A stretch of DNA of 64,000 nt from an uncultured Pelagibacteraceae bacterium. Lineage in GTDB: Bacteria > Pseudomonadota > Alphaproteobacteria > Pelagibacterales > Pelagibacteraceae. The position numbers were made by a program, and so were the translations under genes. Within the stretch, counting starts at the first letter, position 1. Each line of letters starts with the position of its first letter. The notes beneath the pieces are model-generated. The model saw only the letters and a list, made by a program, of their open reading frames with translations, was not told the DNA's origin and did not search any database. The stretch lies in the NCBI GenBank assembly GCA_902592965.1, contig CACJGL010000003.1, positions 43,676-107,675 on the forward strand, given 5' to 3'. Shown here one piece after another: positions 10,035 to 19,283 of the stretch.

Positions 10035-10597
10035 GAGTAATTGGTGGAAAACTAAGAGGGAAATTAATTCATAATCCTACAGATAAAACAACAAGACCTT
10101 TAAAGGATATGGTTAGAGAGTCGATATTTAATATTTTAGAGCATTCTAAGAATGAAAAAATTAAATTCAAAAATGACGTAGTTTTGGATTTATTTTCCGG
10201 TTCTGGTTCTTTTGGCATTGAATGTTTGTCTAGAGGAGTAAAAAAGGTTTTTTTTTTTGAAAATTATAAACCCTCTTTGAAAATTTTAGAAAAAAACATT
10301 AAGGAGTTAGAAATTGATAAAGATTCAGTCATCAAAGAAATAAACGCATATGAAATTTCTAAAGAAAATATAGATAATGAAAAAATTAATTTAATTTATT
10401 TGGATCCACCATTTAAAGATAAAAATATAAATAAATTATTAAGGAAAATTTTAGACTTAAAAATTGCACACAAAAGTACATTAATAGTAATACATAGAAA
10501 TAAGAAATTTAAAGAAAATTTTATAGAAGATTTTAAAGTTCTTAGAGAAAAAAAATATGGTTTATCAAAAATAATATTTGGTAAATTGCTATTTTAA
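10031..10597 (+). CDS. rsmD: 16S rRNA (guanine(966)-N(2))-methyltransferase
   Basis: 188 residues, standard for RsmD. The N-terminus MRVIGGKLRGKLI is diagnostic. DLFSGSGSFGIECLSRG is the SAM-binding motif, and YLDPPF is the N6/N2-methyltransferase catalytic DPPF. It methylates G966 of 16S rRNA during 30S assembly. It is coupled to purD by a 4-nt overlap and runs 9 nt into the convergent pgi gene. Confidence 0.93.
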   Translation: MRVIGGKLRGKLIHNPTDKTTRPLKDMVRESIFNILEHSKNEKIKFKNDVVLDLFSGSGSFGIECLSRGVKKVFFFENYKPSLKILEKNIKELEIDKDSVIKEINAYEISKENIDNEKINLIYLDPPFKDKNINKLLRKILDLKIAHKSTLIVIHRNKKFKENFIEDFKVLREKKYGLSKIIFGKLLF

Positions 10598-11761
10598 GAT
10601 TTTTTTTGTTTCTATTTTAATCAATTCAACAGAAGGTTGGTTAATTGGATTTACATTTAATAAGGAGCTTAACATTAGTGTTTCTAAAATAAAAAATGTA
10701 AATAGTTCGCCTAAAGTTTCCTCGTTTTTATTAATAATTTCAAAACTTCTAAATGATAATTTTTTCTTCTTAAATACATTTTGTGTAGCCTTTTTTTGAA
10801 CGTACAATACTTGATTTAAGCTACTCTCTTTTAAATGTTCCAATCCATTAATTAAATATGCATTATCAAATTTAAGTCGACTTCTCTCTCTAGTGAAAAA
10901 AAAACTAAAGAAGTTATTTTTTGGACCATCTAAATAAAGTTGTAAAAGACTATGATTGTCCTTTGGCATTGTAGAGATTATAGGAAAAAAGCCTCTACCC
11001 TTTTTTCCTAAACTTTCAGCAGATAATTGCTGGTACCATTTCAAAAAGTTATTTAATTTTTCATCATAATTTAAAATTACGCAATTTTTTTTTCCTTTAA
11101 TAATATTTGAGTGAATTGAAGAAACATTTTCAATTAAAAAATTAATAAATGTTTTATTTTTTATTAGATAATTTAATCGTTTAAATTTTTTTTCATTTAA
11201 ACCCATCAATTCTGCCGGAACCATTCCGACTTCAGATAATACAGAATATCTACCTCCAATATAATTTTTATGGTCTATTACATCAGATTTCAGTTTATTC
11301 GCCATAGCTCTTAAGATATTATTTTTATTTTCTGTGATTATTAAATTTTTGTTTCTTTTCTGTTTTGATAAAATCAGATTTAAATTCGATAATGTTTCTA
11401 GAGTATTACCTGATTTAGATATAATTATATTTAAACGTTTTTTGTTTGATTTTGCAATTCTATTGCTCTGTAGGTTATTATAAAAGAAAAATTTTTTTTT
11501 GATTTTATGACTAAGAAAATCATAAATGGCTTGTGCACCTAAAATAGATCCTCCCATTCCTATTAAATTAAACTCATCATATTTTTTGAATTTAAGTAAA
11601 TTTTTTTTCTGAAATGAATAATTATAATTATTTGTTAAAGATTTTAGTAAAGGATATTTTTCAAATAAATTTTTAAGTTTTATGAAATTATTAAGTTTTT
11701 TTTTATTTGATTGTTTATTTTTATTATTGAAATTTTTGAAAATAATATGTTTTGTCTCCAT
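10589..11761 (-). CDS. pgi: glucose-6-phosphate isomerase, short form
   Basis: 390 residues, shorter than the 440-550 of most PGIs but with the key blocks present. GMGGSILGAQAIYDF and ISKSGNTLET make up the phosphate-binding SIS motif. GGRYSVLSEVGMVPAEL and QQLSAESLGKKGRG follow, with the catalytic Glu in the latter. DNHSLLQLYLDGPKN and the late NPINQPSVE complete the set. The gene interconverts glucose-6-P and fructose-6-P. It starts 3 nt after the BamF-like gene at the end of the ribF-ileS-lspA run, an unusual neighbour for pgi. Composition matches the surroundings. Confidence 0.88.
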   Translation of the reverse strand: METKHIIFKNFNNKNKQSNKKKLNNFIKLKNLFEKYPLLKSLTNNYNYSFQKKNLLKFKKYDEFNLIGMGGSILGAQAIYDFLSHKIKKKFFFYNNLQSNRIAKSNKKRLNIIISKSGNTLETLSNLNLILSKQKRNKNLIITENKNNILRAMANKLKSDVIDHKNYIGGRYSVLSEVGMVPAELMGLNEKKFKRLNYLIKNKTFINFLIENVSSIHSNIIKGKKNCVILNYDEKLNNFLKWYQQLSAESLGKKGRGFFPIISTMPKDNHSLLQLYLDGPKNNFFSFFFTRERSRLKFDNAYLINGLEHLKESSLNQVLYVQKKATQNVFKKKKLSFRSFEIINKNEETLGELFTFFILETLMLSSLLNVNPINQPSVELIKIETKKILK

Positions 11762-11764
11762 TAA

Positions 11765-12082
11765 TTACTGGATTTTCTTTTTCATATTATTTAATAAATC
11801 TGACCCGCTACTTGTGTCTTCAGTATTATTGTTTTCTTTTATTTTAAGTAAATCTTTAATTTCGGCATCGTTTGTTTGACTTTCTATGGCTAAATCATCA
11901 CCTGGCTCGGGTAATTTATTAATATCAGGTGGCATTTGAAGAGGATTTTTTTTTTTTACAAGAAATTCGTCACTTTGTTCAGATCTTTTTTTACCTTCTA
12001 GTGCATCTCTAACTCCTCCACAAAAAGTTAATAATGGCACTAAAGCGATTAATAAGATTAAATTTAATTTAATTTTTTTCAT
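11765..12082 (-). CDS. DUF3035 (BamF-like) envelope protein
   Basis: 105 residues from the ATG chosen here, MKKIKLNL; an upstream TTG would add 17 residues but lies deep inside lspA. A hydrophobic leader ends in PLLTFCGG, an atypical lipobox, so lipidation is possible but not certain. The segment DEFLVKKKNPLQMPPDINKL is the characteristic DUF3035 block. In alphaproteobacteria this family includes BamF, a lipoprotein of the outer-membrane beta-barrel assembly complex. The remaining C-terminus is acidic and low-complexity. It overlaps the lspA 3' end by 14 nt, which is apt because LspA would process it. Confidence 0.72.
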   Translation of the reverse strand: MKKIKLNLILLIALVPLLTFCGGVRDALEGKKRSEQSDEFLVKKKNPLQMPPDINKLPEPGDDLAIESQTNDAEIKDLLKIKENNNTEDTSSGSDLLNNMKKKIQ

Positions 12083-12566
12083 CTTTTTTTTTATAGAATA
12101 TAAATTCAGATAAAATAAGGCATATAATACCAATTGTTATAAATATGTCAGCTACATTAAAGATAAACCAATGATATCCTGCATAATTTAAATCTATAAA
12201 GTCTGGAACAGCTCTGTAATAAACTCGGTCAAATAAGTTTCCTAAAGAACCTCCTAATATTATCATTAAAAAAAATGATTTAATTTTTGATTCAATCAAA
12301 GCGAAATACAATATTACCAAGTTTATAATAACTATAATTGTAGTAAAGACATTATAGAAAACTTGATCTTGTGAAGAAAATAAACCAAATCCTATCCCTG
12401 TATTCCAAACTAAATAGATATTTAAAAATTGATTTATATAAAAATCAACTTGTCCATCATTATTTAAAATATTTAGAATATAAATTTTTGATAGTCGATC
12501 TAAAGCAAAGCAAATAACTAGAAATATAAAACCAATAAGAAGTTTATTTATTTTTTCATTGCCCAT
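12069..12566 (-). CDS. lspA: lipoprotein signal peptidase (signal peptidase II)
   Basis: 165 residues with four membrane helices, the typical LspA form. The two catalytic aspartates are visible in GGSLGNLFDRVYY and FNVADIFITIGI. It cleaves prolipoprotein signal peptides in the inner membrane after lipidation. The ileS-lspA order, with an 11-nt overlap here, is one of the most conserved bacterial gene pairs. Confidence 0.95.
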   Translation of the reverse strand: MGNEKINKLLIGFIFLVICFALDRLSKIYILNILNNDGQVDFYINQFLNIYLVWNTGIGFGLFSSQDQVFYNVFTTIIVIINLVILYFALIESKIKSFFLMIILGGSLGNLFDRVYYRAVPDFIDLNYAGYHWFIFNVADIFITIGIICLILSEFIFYKKKDEKN

Positions 12567-15303
12567 TTAAATTAAGATGTCCATGCCTTTCACAACTTGT
12601 CTCAAAAATTTTCCAACAAACTGGGCATTTTGTCCCCCGAGCTTTTTTTGCAACCACATCAATATTATTTCTTAAATTTTCTTCTTTAATTACAGAAGCA
12701 GATGAAGTTATACAAATTTCAGCAAAATTTATATTTTTTGCCTTATCATAAAATTCTTTATTTAACTTTATCTCAATCATTGTCTCTAAACTTGAGCCAA
12801 TTGATTTTTCAGCTCTCATGTTTTCAATTGAGATATTTGCTATATCTCTAATTTTTTTTACATATTCCCAATCTGAGCTTATTTCTTCGTTGTTCCAAGA
12901 ATTTGGAACTGAAACGAAATTTTGCAAGTGTATGCTTTGGGTGTCTTCTTCTTTTTTAACCAATTGATAAATTTCTTCAGTTGTAAATGATAATATTGGT
13001 GCAAACCATTTAAGGAGACACTGTAAAATAATATTTAAAAGAGTTATACAGTTCTTTCTTTTATTGGAATTTAAAGTCTCACAATATAAAGTATCTTTCC
13101 TGATATCGAAATAAAAAGCAGAAAGCTCTACTGTACAAAAATTTAGTAACTCTTTGTACAAATTATGGAAATTATAAACTTTAAAATTATTTTTAAAATT
13201 TTCATTAATTACATAAATTCTGTGAAGCATAAATTTTTCAAGTGAGTCAAAGTTTTCAAACTTAACTTTTTCAAAATCAAGACTTTCATGTTGATCTTGA
13301 ATATTTCCTAAAAGATATCTAAACGTGTTTCTAATTTTTCTATAAGACTCTGCATGTTGATCTAAAATTGAATAATCTATTCTAAGATCCTCAGCATAAT
13401 TTGAAGAAGCAACCCAAATTCTTAATATATCAGCTCCGTATTTTTTAAGTATATCTTGTGGAGCAATTACGTTACCTGTTGATTTTGACATTTTTAGACC
13501 TTTTCCATCTACGACAAAACCATGAGAAAGAATGCTTTCAAATGGAGCAACACCTCTTGTTCCACATGACTCTAGTAATGAAGAGTGAAACCATCCTCTA
13601 TGTTGATCTGAACCCTCTAAATACATCGATGCAGGCCATTTAAGGTCATCTCTTTTTTCTAAGACAAAAGAATGAGTTGATCCACTATCAAACCAAACCT
13701 CAACTATATCTGATAATTTTTCATAATCTTCTGCTTTATACTTATCTCCGAGAAATATCTGATAGTCTTCATTAAACCAACAATCAGAACCTTCTTTTTC
13801 GTAAATTTTTGCAATATTTTCAAAAACTTCATCATCAACTAAAACATCACCTGTTTTTTTTGAAATAAAAATCGGTAGCGGCACACCCCAAACTCTCTGT
13901 CTTGATACACACCAATCAGGTCTAGTTTCAATCATTGATTTTATTCTCTCTTTTCCTTTGGAAGGATAAAAATCTGTATTATCGATGGCTTTTAACGCTT
14001 TATCTCTTAATCCATGGCTTTCCATAGAAATAAACCATTGTGGAGTTGCTCTATGAACCAGTGGAGCTTTTGATCTCCAAGAATGGGGATAAGAGTGAGT
14101 AAGTTTTCCGTTTGTTACTAAATTTTTTTGCTCATCTAATTTTTTAATAATTAAGTTATTGGCCTTAAAAATATGTAAACCTTCAAAATGTTTAATTTCA
14201 TTTGTATATTTTCCATCATCATCAACTGTTTCAATTGCTTTAATATTATTATTTAAACAAAGATTGAAATCATCTGGTCCATGGCTTGGAGCGCAGTGTA
14301 CAATACCTGTGCCTTGTTCAGTAGTAACAAAATTAGCCTCTAGCATTGGGATATCATAATCATATCCCATTTTAGAAAATGGATGACTGCAAATTGTTCC
14401 TTTCAAATCTTTTCCTAAAAATTCGTTTAAAACTTTTATATTTTCAATAGAGGTATCTTTTTTAAAAGGTTCTATGAGGTCCTTTGCAATTACTATTTTT
14501 CTATCAGTAAAATTTTTGTTATCGTTTATTTCAAGTAAAACATATTTTAGACCAGCATTGTAAGCTAAAGCTTTATTTGCAGGAATAGTCCATGGGGTTG
14601 TCGTCCAAATTATTACATCAGCACCTTTAATTATATCAAAATTTGTAACTTTCACTTTGAATGCTGCATAAATCGTATCTGAAACATGATCCATGTATTC
14701 AACCTCAGCATCAGCTAAAGCAGTTTTTTCAACAGTTGACCATAGAACTGGTTTGTAACCTCTATAAAGGCTTCCTTCTTTAAGAAATTTTCCAAGTTCT
14801 CTAACTATTTGAGCTTCAGCATCAAATGACATTGTTGAATAGTAATTTTCCCAATCACCGATTACTCCAAGTCTTGTAAATTCTCCCTTGTGGACGTCTA
14901 TCCATTTATTAGCAAATTCTCTACATTCTTTTCTGAATTCAATAATTGGAACATCATTTTTATTTTTTTTATTCTTTTTGTACTGTTCTTCAATTTTCCA
15001 CTCAATAGGCAAACCATGGCAATCCCAACCAGGAACATAAACTGAGTCTTTACCATCCATTTGATGAAATTTTGTAATTATATCTTTCAAGATTTTATTC
15101 AAAGCGGTACCCATATGAATATTTCCATTTGCATACGGAGGCCCATCATGAAGTATAAATTTTTCTTGCCCTTTACTTTTCTGTCTTAACAAATTGTAAA
15201 GGTCAATTTTCTTCCAAAATTCAATGTAATTTGGCTCCTTATTTGGTAAATTTGCCTTCATAGAGAATTTTGTTTTAGGTAAATTTATATGTTCTTTGCT
15301 CAT
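12556..15303 (-). CDS. ileS: isoleucyl-tRNA synthetase
   Basis: 915 residues, a full class I synthetase. GPPYANGNIHMGTALNK contains the HIGH-type motif (HMGT, 63-66). The KMSKS motif appears as GLKMSKSTGNVI around residue 600, and the editing domain lies between. The C-terminus has a zinc-type CPVCWKIF followed by a third Cys and two His, rather than the usual second CxxC pair. It charges tRNA-Ile. It lies between ribF (6-nt gap) and lspA. Confidence 0.96.
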   Translation of the reverse strand: MSKEHINLPKTKFSMKANLPNKEPNYIEFWKKIDLYNLLRQKSKGQEKFILHDGPPYANGNIHMGTALNKILKDIITKFHQMDGKDSVYVPGWDCHGLPIEWKIEEQYKKNKKNKNDVPIIEFRKECREFANKWIDVHKGEFTRLGVIGDWENYYSTMSFDAEAQIVRELGKFLKEGSLYRGYKPVLWSTVEKTALADAEVEYMDHVSDTIYAAFKVKVTNFDIIKGADVIIWTTTPWTIPANKALAYNAGLKYVLLEINDNKNFTDRKIVIAKDLIEPFKKDTSIENIKVLNEFLGKDLKGTICSHPFSKMGYDYDIPMLEANFVTTEQGTGIVHCAPSHGPDDFNLCLNNNIKAIETVDDDGKYTNEIKHFEGLHIFKANNLIIKKLDEQKNLVTNGKLTHSYPHSWRSKAPLVHRATPQWFISMESHGLRDKALKAIDNTDFYPSKGKERIKSMIETRPDWCVSRQRVWGVPLPIFISKKTGDVLVDDEVFENIAKIYEKEGSDCWFNEDYQIFLGDKYKAEDYEKLSDIVEVWFDSGSTHSFVLEKRDDLKWPASMYLEGSDQHRGWFHSSLLESCGTRGVAPFESILSHGFVVDGKGLKMSKSTGNVIAPQDILKKYGADILRIWVASSNYAEDLRIDYSILDQHAESYRKIRNTFRYLLGNIQDQHESLDFEKVKFENFDSLEKFMLHRIYVINENFKNNFKVYNFHNLYKELLNFCTVELSAFYFDIRKDTLYCETLNSNKRKNCITLLNIILQCLLKWFAPILSFTTEEIYQLVKKEEDTQSIHLQNFVSVPNSWNNEEISSDWEYVKKIRDIANISIENMRAEKSIGSSLETMIEIKLNKEFYDKAKNINFAEICITSSASVIKEENLRNNIDVVAKKARGTKCPVCWKIFETSCERHGHLNLNGQ

Positions 15304-15309
15304 GAAATT

Positions 15310-16236
15310 TTATCTTTTAGCAACTTTGATATCTTTAATTATTTGTTTTTTCAAAGCATCAATATTTTTAAATTTTGTTTCTCCTCTAATAAATTTTGTA
15401 AAATTAATAGTTAGATTTTTATTATAAAGATTTCCAGAAAATTTAAATAAATTTACCTCTAATAATAATTTTTTTTGATTAAAAGTAGGCCTATACCCAA
15501 TATTTGCTATCCCTTTGATCTTTTTTCTGTTTTTTTCGATATAAACATCGACTGCATAAACTCCTACTTTTGGTATTACATAATTTTTTATATTTATGTT
15601 GCATGTAGGAAAGCCAATTTTTCTTCCCATCATTCTACCCTTTTCTACAACACCTTCTATTGACCAATTTCTTGATAAAAGTTGATTTGCAATTTTTAAA
15701 TTACCATTTTCAATTAATTTTCTAATTAATGTTGAAGAAATAATTTTATTTTTTTTATATAACGGTTTTGGATTAATTAATTTATAATTATACTCTTTTT
15801 GAAATCTTTTTAATAAATTTACGTCCCCCTCTCTCCTATTTCCAAATCTAAAATTATTACTAACAAAAATGTAATCTGCACTTAACTTTTTGTATAAAAT
15901 ATTTTTAATAAAATTATGACAAGATATTTTGGAGAATTTTTTATCAAATTTTTTATTTATTAAAAAATCTACGTTATAATCACTAAAATATCTGCTCTTT
16001 TGATTAAGATTTGAAAGTCGATAATTCGTAATACTTTTATCAAAATACATTTTTGGTATTGGATCAAAAGTCACTACTCCAATTTTTGAATTATATTTTT
16101 TTTTATATTTTTTTGCCTCTTTGAATAATCTTTGATGGCCTAAGTGTAAGCCATCAAAATTACCAATTAATATCATGGCATTTTGATGTTTTCTTAAAAT
16201 CTTGAAATTTTTGTAAATTTTAATTTTGTTCACCAT
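15310..16236 (-). CDS. ribF: bifunctional riboflavin kinase / FAD synthetase
   Basis: 308 residues. The N-terminal nucleotidyltransferase has IGNFDGLHLGHQRLF with the HxGH-type site. The C-terminal flavokinase has GRMMGRKIGFPTCNI. The two domains convert riboflavin to FMN and then FAD. It overlaps the upstream HAD gene by 7 nt and precedes ileS, the classic ribF-ileS-lspA order. It is Lys/Asn-rich like other genes here, with no sign of transfer. Confidence 0.94.
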   Translation of the reverse strand: MVNKIKIYKNFKILRKHQNAMILIGNFDGLHLGHQRLFKEAKKYKKKYNSKIGVVTFDPIPKMYFDKSITNYRLSNLNQKSRYFSDYNVDFLINKKFDKKFSKISCHNFIKNILYKKLSADYIFVSNNFRFGNRREGDVNLLKRFQKEYNYKLINPKPLYKKNKIISSTLIRKLIENGNLKIANQLLSRNWSIEGVVEKGRMMGRKIGFPTCNINIKNYVIPKVGVYAVDVYIEKNRKKIKGIANIGYRPTFNQKKLLLEVNLFKFSGNLYNKNLTINFTKFIRGETKFKNIDALKKQIIKDIKVAKR

Positions 16237-17045
16237 TTTAATTTTGTTTGAGTGTAATTCACGCTCACTCCATATTTTTTTTCTAATTTATCAATTTTAT
16301 GAATACTTAATTCTTTTTTATGTATACCACTCATTATTAACAAATTATCAAAATTTTGAATATTAGCTCCTTTTATATCTGTGTTCATATTATCTCCGAT
16401 ACATAAAACATTTTTACCATTTATGTTAGCAGATAAATTATAAACTGGAGGATAAGGTTTCCCAAAGTAAATTACTTTTCCACCAATTTCCTCAAATATT
16501 TTTGCAACTGACCCAGCACAAAACTCTCTAACATCACCTCTATCAACAATTAAGTCTGGATTTGTACACACAAATTTTTTATTCGAAAACTTCTCAAGTA
16601 AATCTTCATAATATTCAAGTTGTGTCTCATGATCTTCAAACAACCCTGTACAAATAAAATAATCAGCTTGATTAATATTGCTTACTTTATTTTGTTCAAA
16701 TCTTTTAAATAAGTCGAAATCTCTTGGTGGTCCAATGTGATAAAATTTTGAATTTTGAAAATTTTCTATTAAATATTTTAATGAAGCTTCTCCAGAAGTA
16801 TATACATGCTCATAAAATTTTTTGAGCCCCATTTTTTTCAAAAAATCAATAACTGTAAAATTTGGTCTTGGCGCGTTGGTAAGTAATACAAACTCTTTAT
16901 TATTTTTTTTTAAATTTTCTAATACTTCGATAGAATCTTCAAAAATTTCTAATCCGTTGTGGATCACTCCCCATATGTCGATAAAAAATAATTCGTAACT
17001 GTTTATTTTAGATCTTAATCCATCTTTGTCTAAGTTTTGGGGCAT
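16230..17045 (-). CDS. HAD-IIA phosphatase (TIGR01459-like)
   Basis: 271 residues. FFIDIWGVIHNGLE gives the nucleophilic Asp (residue 23) in the family-typical DxWGVxHxG setting. LLTNAPRP is motif II. The late GDNMNTDIKGA supplies the Mg-binding aspartates. The cap region lies between motifs II and III, as in subclass IIA. The match to the alphaproteobacterial TIGR01459 group is from recall of the motif pattern. It is the first gene of the minus-strand ribF-ileS-lspA run; a flavin or sugar-phosphate substrate is only a guess. Confidence 0.8.
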   Translation of the reverse strand: MPQNLDKDGLRSKINSYELFFIDIWGVIHNGLEIFEDSIEVLENLKKNNKEFVLLTNAPRPNFTVIDFLKKMGLKKFYEHVYTSGEASLKYLIENFQNSKFYHIGPPRDFDLFKRFEQNKVSNINQADYFICTGLFEDHETQLEYYEDLLEKFSNKKFVCTNPDLIVDRGDVREFCAGSVAKIFEEIGGKVIYFGKPYPPVYNLSANINGKNVLCIGDNMNTDIKGANIQNFDNLLIMSGIHKKELSIHKIDKLEKKYGVSVNYTQTKLKW

Positions 17046-17112
17046 ACTTGAGGTATAGCTTAAAAATAAGCTTAATTCTTGAGTTTTTTAGACCATAATT
17101 TTTATTCAAGAT

Positions 17113-17141
17113 CTTGAAAATTATTAAATATGTCTCTATAT
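17113..17141 (+). promoter_or_regulatory. sigma32-type heat-shock promoter of groESL
   Basis: CTTGAA at 17113-17118 and CTATAT at 17136-17141 are separated by exactly 17 bp. This closely resembles the alphaproteobacterial RpoH consensus. It sits 26 nt before the groES start. No CIRCE inverted repeat is present in the 122-bp gap, so control is probably through RpoH alone. The function is inferred. Confidence 0.7.
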
Positions 17142-17153
17142 GACTGCTTATTT

Positions 17154-17160
17154 AAAGGAG
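17154..17160 (+). promoter_or_regulatory. strong ribosome binding site of groES
   Basis: AAAGGAG ends 7 nt before the groES ATG at 17168. Clear Shine-Dalgarno sequences are rare in this window, which suits a highly translated chaperonin gene. Confidence 0.75.
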
Positions 17161-17167
17161 AATTCGT

Positions 17168-17461
17168 ATGAAGTTTAAACCGTTACATGACCGTGTTTTA
17201 ATAGAAGTTTTAGATAGCAGCGAAAAAACTGCTGGTGGCATAATTATTCCAGATACAGCTCAAGAAAAACCTCAAGAAGGTAAAGTTGTTGCTGTTGGCG
17301 GAGGTGCAAAAACTGAAGATGGAAAACTTATACCTATGGACGTTAAAGTAGGAGATAAAGTTTTATTCGGTAAATGGTCAGGAACAGAAGTTAAAATTGA
17401 TGGTAAAGAGTACAGCATAATGAAAGAGTCAGACATTATGGGTATTGCAACAGGTAAATAA
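17168..17461 (+). CDS. groES: co-chaperonin GroES (Hsp10)
   Basis: 97 residues. The start [13 protein letters not shown], the mobile-loop segment [16 protein letters not shown] and the [15 protein letters not shown] strand pair are canonical. Seven copies cap the GroEL cage. It is followed 19 nt later by groEL and preceded by a sigma32-type promoter. Confidence 0.98.
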   Translation: MKFKPLHDRVLIEVLDSSEKTAGGIIIPDTAQEKPQEGKVVAVGGGAKTEDGKLIPMDVKVGDKVLFGKWSGTEVKIDGKEYSIMKESDIMGIATGK

Positions 17462-17468
17462 ATAATAA

Positions 17469-19136
<1,668 letters not shown>

Positions 19137-19162
19137 TCCCCATTAATCTCAAACAAAAATTC

Positions 19163-19194
19163 AAAAAGGGCAGTTTTTACTGCCCTTTTTTTTT
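19163..19194 (+). terminator. rho-independent terminator of groESL
   Basis: GGGCAGT and ACTGCCC form a 7-bp GC-rich stem around a 4-nt T loop. It is extended by five A-T pairs and followed by a T run to about 19194. It sits 27 nt after the groEL stop. Confidence 0.92.
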
Positions 19195-19211
19195 ATCTAA
19201 ACGAAAATCAT

Positions 19212-19259
19212 TAGTGATGAAGGAGTGATGAAGGAATGATGAAGGATTTTGTAATGTTA
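19212..19259. repeat. left flanking repeat of hsd island, with three 11-bp tandem units
   Basis: Positions 19213-19245 hold AGTGATGAAGG, AGTGATGAAGG and AATGATGAAGG end to end. They are followed by ATTTTGTAATGTTA. The same segment with one unit fewer, in the same orientation, lies at 25785-25822 on the far side of the hsd genes. It lies between the groEL terminator and the hsdR 3' end. Confidence 0.8.
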
Positions 19260-19283
19260 TAGTCTCATTTGCAACTATAACAA

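Noticed and set aside
12083..12133. Upstream TTG extension of the BamF-like gene
   Set aside because: It would add 17 residues before the leader and lie wholly inside lspA. The ATG at 12082 gives a normal leader peptide.
17046..17167. CIRCE element before groES
   Set aside because: No TTAGCACTC-N9-GAGTGCTAA-like repeat is present in the gap; only the sigma32-like boxes are.
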